A DNA stretch of 64,000 nucleotides from Micromonospora gifhornensis (GCF_016863515.1 NZ_BOPA01000023.1:43544-107543), one strand, 5' to 3'. Positions 43,632 through 52,817 are shown, counted from the stretch's first letter. A program made the numbers and translations. Notes: a model not told the origin generated them from the sequence alone.

Positions 43632-43791
43632 TGCACCTCGCGTGCTTGGTCCTGACTGGCCCTCACCCGGTGGAACGCTATCCAGCGTGAGGTGCCCCTT
43701 CGGCACCAGCAACACAGCCCACCAACCGGGCTCAGGCGCGCCTATGGGACGACGGCACCCGTAAGGCCCGTATTCGCCGCCAACTCGCTAC

Positions 43792-44031
43792 CTACGGCTC
43801 CCGCATCCAGAGGCTGGGATCGTTCACAAAGACACCCTTGCCCTGATGCCGCCAGATCACCCGGAGCGCTTCCAGCCGCACATAGACCTGCTTGACCGTT
43901 GACGGGCTGACCTTGTGCTTGGCCGCGAGCTGCGTGATCGAGGGCAGCCTGTCTCCCGGCTTGAGCTTGTCGGCTCTGATGTCGGCGACGATCTCGTCGG
44001 CAATGCGGATGTAGTCGGCGGTGATCGGCAT
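43792..44031 (-). CDS. Short GntR-type DNA-binding protein
   Basis: 79 residues from ATG 44031 (AAGGGGAAGG ribosome site); longer readings add an unconvincing N terminus. It is only the winged helix: MPITADYIRIADEIVADIRADKLKPGDRLPS, QLAAKHKVSPSTVKQVYVRLEALRVI, GKGVFVND. There is no effector domain, as in the short GntR proteins common on actinomycete chromosomes and integrative elements. Target unknown. Confidence 0.85.
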   Translation of the reverse strand: MPITADYIRIADEIVADIRADKLKPGDRLPSITQLAAKHKVSPSTVKQVYVRLEALRVIWRHQGKGVFVNDPSLWMREP

Positions 44032-44353
44032 GACCTTCCCCTTGCGTGGCACGCCAATTCGATCACGCAACGACACTCCACAACAACTCATTGTTTGACT
44101 CAGGTGACTGGGACAGCTAAGTTGGGAAGCGCCTCTCACCTTGCGTGGCAACAAGGGACTGAGGTGTTCCCCCTGGTCGGGGCGGGTGCGCGTGCCCGTC
44201 CCGACCCATACCGGCTGCTCTGTCGTCGTACCGCCGAACTGGGCTGCGGCGGCCGAGCGGGCGGGCCGTGCGGACGCCGGCCACGCACGGCCTGCCCTTC
44301 CAGACCCACCGCACCGACCTTTCGCGCTTCCGCTCGCCCAGGAGAGGACCGAC
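44032..44353. other. Intergenic region between GntR and DivIVA-domain genes
   Basis: About 320 bases upstream of two divergent genes. The half next to the GntR gene is less GC-rich (CAACTCATTGTTTGACTCAG near 44083) and probably holds its promoter. The part from about 44180 is very GC-rich and has no convincing ORF on either strand. AGGAGAGG at 44340-44347 is the ribosome site of the next gene. Confidence 0.5.
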
Positions 44354-44632
44354 GTGGCCCAGGTGTATCGATCCGGCCAGCTCTACGGGACCGGACTGCC
44401 GGCCCGGATGACCCCGCACGAGGTACGCACCCGCACCTTCGACCCGCGTCGCCGTGGCGTCGACCCCGATCAGGTACGCGAGTTCCAGGCCCGGGTCGCC
44501 GATGACCTGGCCGACCTGCACCGGCAGATTCGTACGCTCGCTGAGGAGAACGAGCGGCTCAAGCGGGCGCTGCGCGACTGGCAGACCATGCACGCCCGGG
44601 AATGCCGCCCACCGAACGACGGCCACTGGTAG
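44354..44632 (+). CDS. DivIVA-domain protein, short
   Basis: 92 residues from GTG 44354. Residues about 16-75 match the DivIVA-domain pattern of actinobacteria: LPARMTPHEVRTRTFDPRRRGVDPDQVREFQARVADDLADLHRQI, then a coiled coil (EENERLKRALRDWQ). The membrane-targeting N terminus of true DivIVA is only partly present, and the coiled-coil tail is short. It may bind polar membranes or partner with larger DivIVA proteins. Confidence 0.85.
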   Translation: MAQVYRSGQLYGTGLPARMTPHEVRTRTFDPRRRGVDPDQVREFQARVADDLADLHRQIRTLAEENERLKRALRDWQTMHARECRPPNDGHW

Positions 44633-44649
44633 CGATGGCCGCGTCGAGT

Positions 44650-44700
44650 TGTGGCAGTTCAGCTGGCTCAAACGTTAATTTCGACAGCTGAACTGCCACA
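44650..44700. repeat. Palindrome with perfect 16-bp arms
   Basis: Arms 44650-44665 and 44685-44700 (TGTGGCAGTTCAGCTG) with a 19-nt, AT-richer loop. It lies between a plus-strand gene and the frameshifted minus-strand gene, so it may also terminate transcription. Confidence 0.8.
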
Positions 44701-44719
44701 GCCCAGGTGTGGGTCGGGG

Positions 44720-45659
44720 TCACCGGCGGGTGGCGAGGATGGCTAGGGTTTCCCGGCGTACCTGGTCGGGCTCGTGGAACAGGCGGCGGTGGGCGAAGCG
44801 GACCACCAGGATGCCGAGGGTGGCCAACAGGGCGTCGCGGCGCAGGTCGATCTCGCGTTGGCTGGGGTCGCCGTGGGTGGTGGCCCCGTCGAGTTCGATG
44901 TTGACCTGTTCCTCCTCGGCGAACAGGTTCAGGTACATGGTGCGTCGCCCTACCATGATCCGCTTCTGCCGCTGGAACGCCGGCATTCCGGGGCCGGTGA
45001 ACACCCGCTTGTGTCCCCAGATCTCCAACGGGGCTACGGCAACCCTCGGCCAGCCGGGTCACCAGTGTGCCCAGCGCTGCCCGGTCCGGCACATTCGAGG
45101 CGCCCCGCAGGGCCGCCGCCAGGCGGGCGGGGGTCAGTCGGTCGTTGACCGCCCTGATCATCGGTGCGCGTCGCTCGGCGGACGGCAACAACGGCCAGGA
45201 ATCCACCAGGGCCTGCTCGATGCGTGTCACCGCCAGAGCCTGGCGGACCACCACCTGCGGTGGCTCCGGGGTGAAGTCCCGCCGTCGGTGCACCCGCACA
45301 CCGGGACGGCTACGCAGTCCCCCGCCGAACGGCGCGCTCAGATGCACAAGGTCACCGGAAGGCTGGCGACGCAGTCCCCACACATCGGGCGCGGTGAGAT
45401 GGCTCAACGCGGCGCGGCCCTCCGCCCAGGCGTACGCCGCACGGTTCCGCAGAGCAGGGTCGAGGCGGCTCAACGTCGGGGTGCTCGGAGATGGGTCATC
45501 GAACAGGTGCGCCGCGACGAACACCTCGGGCAGCACCCGCACCAGCTCACCCTTGCGGCAGGCCCGCTGCAGTATCCACTCCGGCACCGCCTGCTCGGCT
45601 GCCCTCCGGGTCACCAGCCCACCGCTGCGCGCCACCAACTTCCGAAGCACCCCGTTCAC
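44720..45659 (-). pseudogene. Frameshifted DUF559/AbiEi-like protein
   Basis: The N-terminal part (from GTG 45659) encodes VNGVLRKLVARSGGLVTRRAAEQAV and LHLSAPFGGGLRSRPGV-like segments typical of proteins with an AbiEi-type winged helix. After ...RLAEGCRSP the frame is lost; the other frame continues with EIWGHKRVFTGPGMPAFQRQ and a Vsr-like DUF559 domain (VNIELDGATTHGDPSQREIDLRRDALLATLGILVVRF). The switch maps to a run of four G at 45030-45033 (plus strand); one base less restores a single protein of about 312 residues. Probably a recent frameshift or a sequencing error. The catalytic-type E-x-D and Arg of the domain are intact. Confidence 0.85.
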
Positions 45660-45857
45660 GCCGCGACCCTGCCCACCTGCCGTCGAAGGCCGCAACCACC
45701 CCCACCCCATCCTGTGGACGCCCACTCTCCTGTGGAAATCCCCCGCCGAGCCGCCGGATGTGCTACCCCAGGGCAGGCTGTGGCGAGTCGGCGCACCGGG
45801 TCGCTCGGCGGAAGCCCATGGGTGACCGCTGGGCTGGTGATCGGATATAAGAGACGG

Positions 45858-46589
45858 ATGGATCTACCGCCGTATCTGGCCACCATGCCGATGCACGCCA
45901 TCACCGAGATGCACGGCGAGCCGGGCCTGCGGGAGAGGTTCCGGCTGGAGTGTGCGGCGTTCGACGCCGACGCCCGGCGTCGGTTCGGTGAGGCGTTGGA
46001 GTTGGCTGCCCGGCTGCACCGCGACGACCGGCGGTCCCGGGAGCCGTACGTCAATCATCTGCTGCGGGTGGCGATCCGGTTGATGCACCACTACCAGGTA
46101 CGCGAACCGGACGTGATCGTCGCCGGTCTGCTGCACGACGCGGTGGAGGACCATCCGGCGGAACTGGCCGGTGAGGCGTACACCGGGGGTGATCCGACCA
46201 GTGCGGCGTTGGCGGTGCTCGCCGACCGGTTCGGTACGCGGGTGGCGCGACTGGTCGCGGCGGTCACCAATCCGCCGTGGGATCCGGAGCGGGACCGCAA
46301 CGAGCAGTACCGCGAGCATCTCGTGCACAGTCTCGAGGGTGAGCCGTGGGCCCGGGTCATCAAGGTCTCCGACTTCACCGACAACGGTGTCGGCGTCATC
46401 CACTCTGTCGGGCCGAAGGTGGAAGCGTTGGCGCGCAAGTACCGCCCACTGGTGTCGGTCTTCCGCGATCTGGTCACCCGCGCCGACACTCCCCTGTCCG
46501 CGCCGGTGCGCCAACACATCCTCGACCAGCTCGACCTGGCCGAGGAGCGGTTCAGCGCCATCCTCGACCAACCCGCGCACCACGCCTGA
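45858..46589 (+). CDS. HD-domain phosphohydrolase (RelA/SpoT hydrolase-like)
   Basis: 243 residues from ATG 45858. HD motif in VAGLLHDAVEDHP, preceded by YVNHLLRVAIRLMHHY (first His) and followed by RVIKVSDFTDNGVGV. This is the layout of the (p)ppGpp hydrolase half of RelA/SpoT or MESH1-like small alarmone hydrolases; no synthetase domain is present. It could hydrolyse an alarmone or nucleotide. It starts about 200 bases after the divergent frameshifted gene. No operon partner. Confidence 0.85.
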   Translation: MDLPPYLATMPMHAITEMHGEPGLRERFRLECAAFDADARRRFGEALELAARLHRDDRRSREPYVNHLLRVAIRLMHHYQVREPDVIVAGLLHDAVEDHPAELAGEAYTGGDPTSAALAVLADRFGTRVARLVAAVTNPPWDPERDRNEQYREHLVHSLEGEPWARVIKVSDFTDNGVGVIHSVGPKVEALARKYRPLVSVFRDLVTRADTPLSAPVRQHILDQLDLAEERFSAILDQPAHHA

Positions 46590-46655
46590 ACACAGCGCGG
46601 CTGAACACAGCGCGGCTGAGCGCCGCCGGGTGATCAGGGCATCAGCTCACTGAGC

Positions 46656-47195
46656 TCAGCGTTGCGCGGGCGGGCGGCTGTGGCGTGGGTAGAGCCGGTC
46701 GACCAGCAGGGCGGCCTGGGCCACCGAGCCGCCGCTGACGCCGAGGCCACCGCGGGCCGCGTCGTAGAACTGGTCCCGCGCCTCGTTGGCACGGTGCAGC
46801 AGGTCGGGCAGCCCGTCGGTGGCGGAGCCGTCGCGGGCCAGGCTCTCGACCTCCCAGACCGCGTCGCGCCACGCCCGGGCGGCGGTCACCGTCGGGGCGT
46901 CGCCGAGCAGCAGGACGTTCTCCCAGGCGATGGTGTGCCGGAAGTTGGCCTCGGTCAGCAGGGCGAGTTCCTGCTCGCGGTCGAGGTAGCCGCCGATCAG
47001 CCGGCTGGCGATGGTGTGCACCTCCTTGAGCGCGCGGGCGAACTCGGCGTACGCGTCGAGTCGCCGCTCGTCCCATCGCACGCCCTGGCGGCGACGCCAG
47101 CGGGCGCGGTCGGCGAGCGACGTGGCCACGATCGTGCCGATGGTGCCGACCAGCACACCGATCAGGGCGGGCAACTGTGTGACGAGGCTCCCCAT
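46656..47195 (-). CDS. Membrane-anchored helical protein, unknown function
   Basis: 179 residues from ATG 47195. One N-terminal transmembrane helix (LPALIGVLVGTIGTIVATSLA, residues 8-28) and a cytosolic helical bundle (RRLDAYAEFARALKEVHTIASRLI; ARAWRDAVWEVESLARDGS; LLHRANEARDQFYDAARGGLGV). This is a pattern seen often in actinomycetes without known function. Downstream of the pRiA4b-type gene in the same direction. Confidence 0.7.
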   Translation of the reverse strand: MGSLVTQLPALIGVLVGTIGTIVATSLADRARWRRRQGVRWDERRLDAYAEFARALKEVHTIASRLIGGYLDREQELALLTEANFRHTIAWENVLLLGDAPTVTAARAWRDAVWEVESLARDGSATDGLPDLLHRANEARDQFYDAARGGLGVSGGSVAQAALLVDRLYPRHSRPPAQR

Positions 47196-47239
47196 GGCGC
47201 ACAGCCTGCCAACCGCCGGCAACCCGGCGGCTGGTGGCG

Positions 47240-48769
47240 TCAGCGCAACCGTTGCAGCGCGGCAGTGATCGCCTTCGCGTCGAAGTGGGCCGGGTCGAAG
47301 GGGGTGGATTCGGCAAGGCCCAGCCAGTCGCGGCGGTCCTGGTGTTCGGGGTGCGTGGGGTCGGCGAGGATGTCCACCAACTCCGCGTAACCCCACACGC
47401 CTCCGCAGTCCTCCGGCGGGGCGGCCCGCCGGCCACCGACACAGCGCGGGTACGTCACGGCCGGATCACGGTCGAGGATCTGTTCCACCAGGATGTCGTG
47501 CTCCCAGCTGTCACCGAAGTCGTAGGTGTAGTGGAGCTTGTCGTTCACGGCGGTCGCGACCTGTTCCAGGGTGACCCGCGACTCGGCCCGGTGAGCGAGT
47601 TCTGCGTCCGGACGACCGAAGCTGCCGTACGGGGTTTCGAAGACGTGCAGGTGACTGTCGTCCCAGTCGAAGGCGACCTGAATCAGCGTGTGCAGCCGGG
47701 CCAGCGTGACGTCCCCGGGAACGTCGAGGCGGCGCCAGATCGGCGGGCGGGCTCCCCTCAGGCCGACTTTGATCCGGTAGATGGGGGCCGGCCCGGCGGA
47801 CTTCTTCCGCTTGGGCGGCAGAGTGGCGCTGCGGGGTCTCGGTACGGCACCTCTCCGTCCACGCCCCGGTAGGCGGTCCAGCAGCGCGGATATCGAGGCG
47901 ATGTCCAGTTCGCCGTCGTGCCGGTGCCGTGGCCGGCTGGCCGGCTCCGGCAGCGCCCGTAGCCAACTGCGCAGGAGCAGGGCGAACGCCGGGTAGCCGG
48001 GGCCTTCCTCGTCGTCGAGGAGGTCGTCCACGTCGCGGTCATGGTCGTGGTCGGCACGGACCTCCAGCGCCTCCTGCACGGCGCGGCGGAAGTCTGCCGG
48101 CTGAATCCTCTCGTCCCGGATGGAGACGCCACCGGCCCGCAGGTCGGATCGGAGCGACCGGCGCGCGGCATCCCACTGGTCGGGGTCGATCAGGAGAATC
48201 TCCTGCGCAGCGCCACAGTCGAGGGGATCGACCACCACGAACACGGCCAGCGACCGGCCGGCCCGCTGGAACATGCCGGCCAGCAGGAAGGTCTCCCCCA
48301 TCGGGTTGAGGAACTGGCGGCACTCCTGTGCCACGACCGGGATCTCCAACTCGGCGAGCCAGGCCGGCGCGTCGACGCCTGCCTCGGCGAGCCGACCGGC
48401 CGCCTGCGCTGCGAGGCAACTCGTGTCGCCGTCGCAGATTGCGGCGATGCCGGCGAGCATGGCGCGCGCCGATGCCGTGGCCGTCGTCTCCAGCGTCGGT
48501 ACGAACAGCTCCGGCAACGCCCGGTCGAAGTCCTCCCCGACGAGGGCACCGACCGCCAGGAACATCGCGGCGGCAACTTCGATTTCCGTCGGGTCCTGCA
48601 TCGCGTCCAGGTCGACCAGCGGCATCAGGCTGTCGAGTTGCTCCGGCGTGGGCTGATCCCCGGCACAGTGCGGGCAGTCACACTGGTCCGGCGGGTCCAT
48701 CACGACGAGCGGCGCACCGCTACGGACGGATCGACTCTTCGGCTTACGGCGACGACTCACGGGACTCAC
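47240..48769 (-). CDS. Plasmid pRiA4b ORF-3 family protein
   Basis: 509 residues. The C-terminal 190 residues carry the PRiA4b ORF-3 signature: IYRIKVGLRGARPPIWRRLDVPGDVTLARLHTLIQVAFDWDDSHLHVF, YTYDFGDSWEHDI and CVGGRRAAPPEDCGGVWGY. The N-terminal region has a short CDCPHCAGD zinc-knuckle-like motif and about 230 mostly helical residues. Function of the family is not known. The middle (about 230-300) is rich in Asp and Arg. Confidence 0.85.
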   Translation of the reverse strand: MSPVSRRRKPKSRSVRSGAPLVVMDPPDQCDCPHCAGDQPTPEQLDSLMPLVDLDAMQDPTEIEVAAAMFLAVGALVGEDFDRALPELFVPTLETTATASARAMLAGIAAICDGDTSCLAAQAAGRLAEAGVDAPAWLAELEIPVVAQECRQFLNPMGETFLLAGMFQRAGRSLAVFVVVDPLDCGAAQEILLIDPDQWDAARRSLRSDLRAGGVSIRDERIQPADFRRAVQEALEVRADHDHDRDVDDLLDDEEGPGYPAFALLLRSWLRALPEPASRPRHRHDGELDIASISALLDRLPGRGRRGAVPRPRSATLPPKRKKSAGPAPIYRIKVGLRGARPPIWRRLDVPGDVTLARLHTLIQVAFDWDDSHLHVFETPYGSFGRPDAELAHRAESRVTLEQVATAVNDKLHYTYDFGDSWEHDILVEQILDRDPAVTYPRCVGGRRAAPPEDCGGVWGYAELVDILADPTHPEHQDRRDWLGLAESTPFDPAHFDAKAITAALQRLR

Positions 48770-48861
48770 GCAACGCAGTCTGCCCTATGCCGACGACGCG
48801 GCAACTCATGGACACGGTCCGACGCCCGCGCCACACCAGGCCGATCGAGCCGTGCAACGAC

Positions 48862-48892
48862 ACGGCGGGGACCCGGTTCGGGTCCCCGCCGT
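48862..48892. terminator. Hairpin terminator
   Basis: Perfect 14-bp arms (48862-48875 and 48879-48892) with a 3-nt loop, 14 bases after the stop of the minus-strand gene at 48906. Confidence 0.85.
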
Positions 48893-48905
48893 CATCGCGT
48901 ACGAA

Positions 48906-49841
48906 TCAGGAGGTGAACTTGTCCAGCGCCAGCTCGATGGCGCCGTCGTCCGGCGAGGCGTACGCCTTCATCGTCGACTTGTTGTAGGAGATGAAGCTCG
49001 GGCAGCGGATCGCCGGGGCGTTGATCCGGCCGCCGTCACCGATCTTCTCGCCGGTCTTGGCGTTGTGGAAGGTCAGGGTGTAGCGCGCGGAGACATAGTC
49101 GACAGTGATCTTCTTGTCGTCGCTGTCCTTGTAGTCACACTTGCGCGGCTCGCCCTCGCTGCCCTCTTCGAAGGTGAGGCAGCCGACGACCGAGACCTTG
49201 GACCAGTCGGCGACCTTGGCGTAGTACGGCTTGTTGTAGCCGACCGACTTGCTCAGCCAGGATTCCGGGCGGTCCGGGGAGTTGGCGAAGGTGTAGATCT
49301 TGGCGCTCTTCGCGCTGGTGTACGGCGCGGCGTTGAGGACGGGGTTGCCGTCACACACCGCCGACAGGTCGCTGGAACTGCGGGCGGTGATCGCGTTGTT
49401 GTTGTCCGGCTGCTCCTCGTCCACGGGCGGCGGTGCCGCCGAGGGGGATTCGGAGGTTTGCGGAGCGGCGGCCGACGGGCTGCTCGAGCCGCTGGCCACC
49501 GGCGTGGGGTTGTCCTCGTCGTCCGCGGAGAGCATGAAGTAGCCGATGGTGCCGCCGCAGGCGACGAGCACGGCCATCACCGCGGCACCGATGCCCAGCC
49601 CCAGCCAGAGGCCGTTCTTCGACTTCTGCGGCGGGGGGGCACCGTACGGCGGCGGGGGCGGTGGGACCGGCGTGCCGTACGGCGACGGGTAGCCGGACTG
49701 ACCGGCCGGGGAACCGTGCGGCATCGGCTGACCGACAGGGGAGCCGGGCGGCATCGGTCCGACCGGGGATCCGGGCGGGGTGCCCCAGCCCCCGGCGTTG
49801 GGATCCGGCTGCCCCCCGTACGGCGGGTAACTGTCACTCAT
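48906..49841 (-). CDS. Pro-rich single-pass membrane protein, unknown function
   Basis: 311 residues. Residues 1-72 are Pro/Gly/Ser/Tyr-rich with repeated GSPVG units, then one transmembrane helix (LGLGIGAAVMAVLVACGGTIGYFML, about 79-102). A Ser/Pro/Glu linker precedes an extracytoplasmic domain of about 170 residues with four Cys (VCDGNP, VGCLTF, KCDYKD, IRCPSF) and many strands. This layout is widespread in actinomycetes. Envelope role inferred only from topology. Confidence 0.78.
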   Translation of the reverse strand: MSDSYPPYGGQPDPNAGGWGTPPGSPVGPMPPGSPVGQPMPHGSPAGQSGYPSPYGTPVPPPPPPYGAPPPQKSKNGLWLGLGIGAAVMAVLVACGGTIGYFMLSADDEDNPTPVASGSSSPSAAAPQTSESPSAAPPPVDEEQPDNNNAITARSSSDLSAVCDGNPVLNAAPYTSAKSAKIYTFANSPDRPESWLSKSVGYNKPYYAKVADWSKVSVVGCLTFEEGSEGEPRKCDYKDSDDKKITVDYVSARYTLTFHNAKTGEKIGDGGRINAPAIRCPSFISYNKSTMKAYASPDDGAIELALDKFTS

Positions 49842-50166
49842 GCGTGGCCCTTGTCAAGTCGAGAGGTTCGCTGGCACATGATCAGGGTCAGGGTAGTTAC
49901 CGGTGCAAACTCGCGCACGGTCACGCTGCGACGATTCCGTAACGTGAGCAGGCCAGGGCCACACATTCACCACCGTTGGTGTCGGCTCCCATGCAGGCTG
50001 CGACGACGCGGTCCGACGATGCGAACTAATGGGGCAGACCGTCGGAGCGAGGTGTGGCATTTGCCATAGGACAACCAGCCGCGTATTCGAACCGATTGGC
50101 GCGCCGTCCCGTGTGGCCTGAGCCACCGGCGGGTACCTGACCCTCACCTGCACGAGGGAGGACGAG
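49842..50166. other. Intergenic region, divergent promoters
   Basis: About 325 bases between a minus-strand membrane-protein gene and a plus-strand small gene. Promoters for both must lie here; a good -10/-35 pair was not certain. GAGGGAGGACGAG before 50167 is the ribosome site of the small gene. Nothing else seen. Confidence 0.5.
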
Positions 50167-50400
50167 ATGACCACCGATCCCAGGTACACCCCGATCGCGT
50201 TGGCCGCGGCGGGCAAGTTGGTCGCCGACGGCGGGGACTCCGACGGCGGCGAGGTGGTGGGCGCGGACGACGCGGCGGCAGATGCCGCCCGGGCGGGCGC
50301 GGACATCGACCTCAGCGCGGCGCGGCGCGACACCGACCCGACTCCGGTGGGTGCCGCCGACGCCGAGGCCGATCGGCGACGCGCGGCCGACCAGAGCTGA
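50167..50400 (+). CDS. Small acidic protein, unknown function
   Basis: 77 residues, strong ribosome site. Ala/Asp/Gly-rich: TPIALAAAGKLVADGGDSDGG, AADAARAGADIDLSAARRDTDP. Small acidic proteins of this kind are common in Micromonospora-type genomes. No domain recognised. Followed at once by a hairpin terminator. Confidence 0.7.
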   Translation: MTTDPRYTPIALAAAGKLVADGGDSDGGEVVGADDAAADAARAGADIDLSAARRDTDPTPVGAADAEADRRRAADQS

Positions 50401-50417
50401 GCGGGTACGCCGAACAC

Positions 50418-50447
50418 GACGCCCCGGGAAACGCTTCCCGGGGCGTC
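50418..50447 (+). terminator. Hairpin terminator
   Basis: Perfect 13-bp arms (50418-50430, 50435-50447) with an ACGC tetraloop, 17 bases after the small gene. Confidence 0.88.
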
Positions 50448-50513
50448 GACCGTTGCCGAGACTTCGATGCATCCAAATATTGCGTCATTGTTTCGACCCC
50501 ACGTAGGCTCTCG

Positions 50514-50527
50514 TGGGAGCGCTCCCG
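50514..50527 (+). promoter_or_regulatory. CebR-type operator before cellulase
   Basis: TGGGAGCGCTCCCG matches the known CebR/CelR box TGGGAGCGCTCCCA of actinomycete cellulase genes at 13 of 14 positions. It is 130 bases upstream of the cellulase start. Cellobiose is the usual inducer that releases this LacI-family repressor. Confidence 0.85.
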
Positions 50528-50656
50528 GCCACCGTCCTATGTGGCCGGAGTCGCCGTACCACCACCAAGCCGTACCACCACCGAGCCACACCCGCACACC
50601 GAGCCGTACCCGCCCAGCAGGTCGCACCCACCACGACCAGATTGTGACGGTCCACC

Positions 50657-52090
50657 ATGAAGCATCCCCCGTCCCGTCCACGACGTCTCCTGGTCGCGGC
50701 CGGCGCCGTCGGCGCGCTGACCCTCGGCGCGCTCGCGGCGTTGCCCGCCTCCAACGCGATGGCCGCGACCGGCTGCTCCGTGACCTACACGACGAACAGT
50801 TGGTCCAACGGCTTCACCGCCAACGTCACCGTCACCAACCTGGGCGACGCGATCGGGAACTGGACCCTGGGGTTCAGCTTCCCGGACAGCGGGCAGCGGG
50901 TCACCCAGGGTTGGTCGGCGACCTGGAGCCAGAGCGGCAACGCCGTCACCGCGCGCAGCGAGAGTTGGAACGGCAACCTGGCCACCGGGGCCAGCACCAG
51001 CATCGGGTTCAACGGCAGCTTCACCGGCAGCAACCCGTCGCCGACCGCCTTCACCCTCAACGGGGTGCCCTGCACCGGTTCCACCACCACTCCCCCGCCC
51101 ACCACCCCGCCACCGACCAGCCCTCCGCCGACCACTCCCCCGCCGACCGGGCAGACCCCGGTGCAGATCAACGGTCAGCTGCGGGTCTGCGGGGTCAACC
51201 TGTGCAACCAGTACGGCCGGCCGATCCAGCTGCGCGGCATGAGCACCCACGGCATCCAGTGGTTCGACAACTGCTACAACAACGCCTCCCTGGACGCTCT
51301 TGCCACCGACTGGCGGGCGGACCTGTTCCGGATCGCGATGTACGTGCAGGAGCAGGGTTACGAGACCGACCCGGCCAGGTTCACCAATCGGGTGAACACC
51401 CTGGTCGAGGAGGCCACCCGGCGCGGCATGTACGCGATGATCGACTTCCACCTGCTCACTCCGGGTGACCCGATGTTCAACCTGGAGCGGGCGAAGACCT
51501 TCTTCGCCGCGGTCTCCGCCCGGCACGCGTCGAAGAACAACGTGATCTACGAGATCGCCAACGAGCCCAACGGGGTGAGCTGGTCGACCATCAAGAACTA
51601 CGCCGACCAGGTCATCCCGGTGATCCGGGCCAACGACCCGGACGCGGTGGTCATCGTGGGCACCCGGGGCTGGTCCTCGCTTGGCGTCTCCGAGGGTGCC
51701 AACCACACCGAGATCGTCAACAACCCGGTCAACGCCAGCAACGTCATGTACGCCTTCCACTTCTACGCCGCCTCGCACCGGGACAACTACCGGGCCGAGG
51801 TGGAGCGGGCGGCGGCCCGGCTGCCGCTGTTCGTCACCGAGTTCGGCACGGTGGACTACACCGGTGACGGCGGTGTCGACCTGGCCAGCAGCACCCAGTG
51901 GCTGGACCTGCTGGACCGGCTGAAGATCGGTTACGCCAACTGGACCTTCTCCGACAAGGCCGAGGGCAGCGCCGCGCTGCGACCGGGCACCTGCAACGGC
52001 AGCAACTACACAGGCACCTCGGTGCTGACGCCGTCCGGTGTCTTCATGCGGGAGCGCATCCGTACCCCGGACAACTTCCCGACCAGCTGA
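50657..52090 (+). CDS. Secreted endoglucanase: CBM2 + GH5
   Basis: 477 residues. Signal peptide ends near AMAA (37). CBM2 spans 38-139: GCSVTYTTNSWSNGFTANVTV with a Cys pair (C40, C139) and surface Trp residues (W49, W69, W86, W104). A Thr/Pro linker (about 141-167) follows, then GH5 from about 169: GMSTHGIQWF, FRIAMYV, NNVIYEIANEPNG with acid/base Glu303 and LFVTEFGTVDY with nucleophile Glu395. It cuts beta-1,4-glucan while anchored to cellulose. The CebR box upstream fits a cellulase. Confidence 0.95.
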   Translation: MKHPPSRPRRLLVAAGAVGALTLGALAALPASNAMAATGCSVTYTTNSWSNGFTANVTVTNLGDAIGNWTLGFSFPDSGQRVTQGWSATWSQSGNAVTARSESWNGNLATGASTSIGFNGSFTGSNPSPTAFTLNGVPCTGSTTTPPPTTPPPTSPPPTTPPPTGQTPVQINGQLRVCGVNLCNQYGRPIQLRGMSTHGIQWFDNCYNNASLDALATDWRADLFRIAMYVQEQGYETDPARFTNRVNTLVEEATRRGMYAMIDFHLLTPGDPMFNLERAKTFFAAVSARHASKNNVIYEIANEPNGVSWSTIKNYADQVIPVIRANDPDAVVIVGTRGWSSLGVSEGANHTEIVNNPVNASNVMYAFHFYAASHRDNYRAEVERAAARLPLFVTEFGTVDYTGDGGVDLASSTQWLDLLDRLKIGYANWTFSDKAEGSAALRPGTCNGSNYTGTSVLTPSGVFMRERIRTPDNFPTS

Positions 52091-52103
52091 TCAGTGCCAC
52101 GCC

Positions 52104-52140
52104 ACGGCGGCCCCTGGGGATCTTCCCCCGGGGCCGCCGT
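52104..52140. terminator. Bidirectional hairpin terminator
   Basis: 11-bp outer arms (52104-52114, 52130-52140) continue after one mismatched pair into a GGGGA/TCCCC inner stem. It separates the convergent cellulase gene and ABC operon. Confidence 0.85.
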
Positions 52141-52160
52141 CGTACGTGAGCACCGGTTCG

Positions 52161-52817
52161 TCAGGACAGGTCGACGACACGGTCGGCCCACCGGGCCAGC
52201 AGCGCGGCATCGTGGCTGATCACCAGCACGCCGGCGGAGTGCCGGCGCTGGTACTCCCCGATCACCGCCGCCACGTGGGCCTGGGTGGAGGCGTCCAGCA
52301 TGGCAGTCGCCTCGTCGCAGAGCAGGTACGCGGGCCGGTGCACCAGCGCCCGGGCCAGGCAGGCGCGTTGCAGTTGGCCGTCGCTCACCGCGTGCGGGCG
52401 GCGGGTCAACAGGTCGGTGGTGAGCCCGACGGTGTCGGCGAGTTCGGCCGTACGCTCGCGGGCCTGCTCGGCCGGGGTGCCGGTGGCGCGCAACGGCTCG
52501 GCGATGATCTCCGCCAGCGTGAGCCGAGGGTCGGTGGCGGCGCGCGGGCTCTGGAACAGGATCGCCACCCGGGTACGCATCGCGACCGGCACCTGATGCC
52601 GGGTGCCGGTCACCGCGGCGCCGTCGAGGCTGACGTGACCGGAGTCCGGCCGGTGCAGCAGCGCCAGCAACCGGGCCAGGGTGGACTTGCCGCTGCCGGA
52701 GGGGCCGCTGAGCCCCACCGTCTCACCGGCGGCGATGTGCAGGTCGACGCGATCGAGCACCCGCTGCGAGCCGTAGCTCGCGCTGACCTGGCAGGCGGCC
52801 AGGGCGCGGCCGGTCAC
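52161..52817 (-). CDS. ABC transporter ATPase, OppF/DppF type, short
   Basis: 218 residues from GTG 52817 (GTGA overlap). Walker A GPSGSGKSTLARLLALL, Walker B YLLCDEATAML. The signature is VSDGQLQRA where LSGGQ is usual. It ends soon after the H-loop (VLVISHDAALLARWA), without the C-terminal oligopeptide-binding extension of typical OppF. Last of five genes of one importer. Confidence 0.9.
   Translation of the reverse strand: MTGRALAACQVSASYGSQRVLDRVDLHIAAGETVGLSGPSGSGKSTLARLLALLHRPDSGHVSLDGAAVTGTRHQVPVAMRTRVAILFQSPRAATDPRLTLAEIIAEPLRATGTPAEQARERTAELADTVGLTTDLLTRRPHAVSDGQLQRACLARALVHRPAYLLCDEATAMLDASTQAHVAAVIGEYQRRHSAGVLVISHDAALLARWADRVVDLS

Noticed and set aside
43692..43895. Small plus-strand ORF beside the GntR gene
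   Set aside because: Composition is random-like, it lacks a ribosome site, and it overlaps the well-supported GntR gene.
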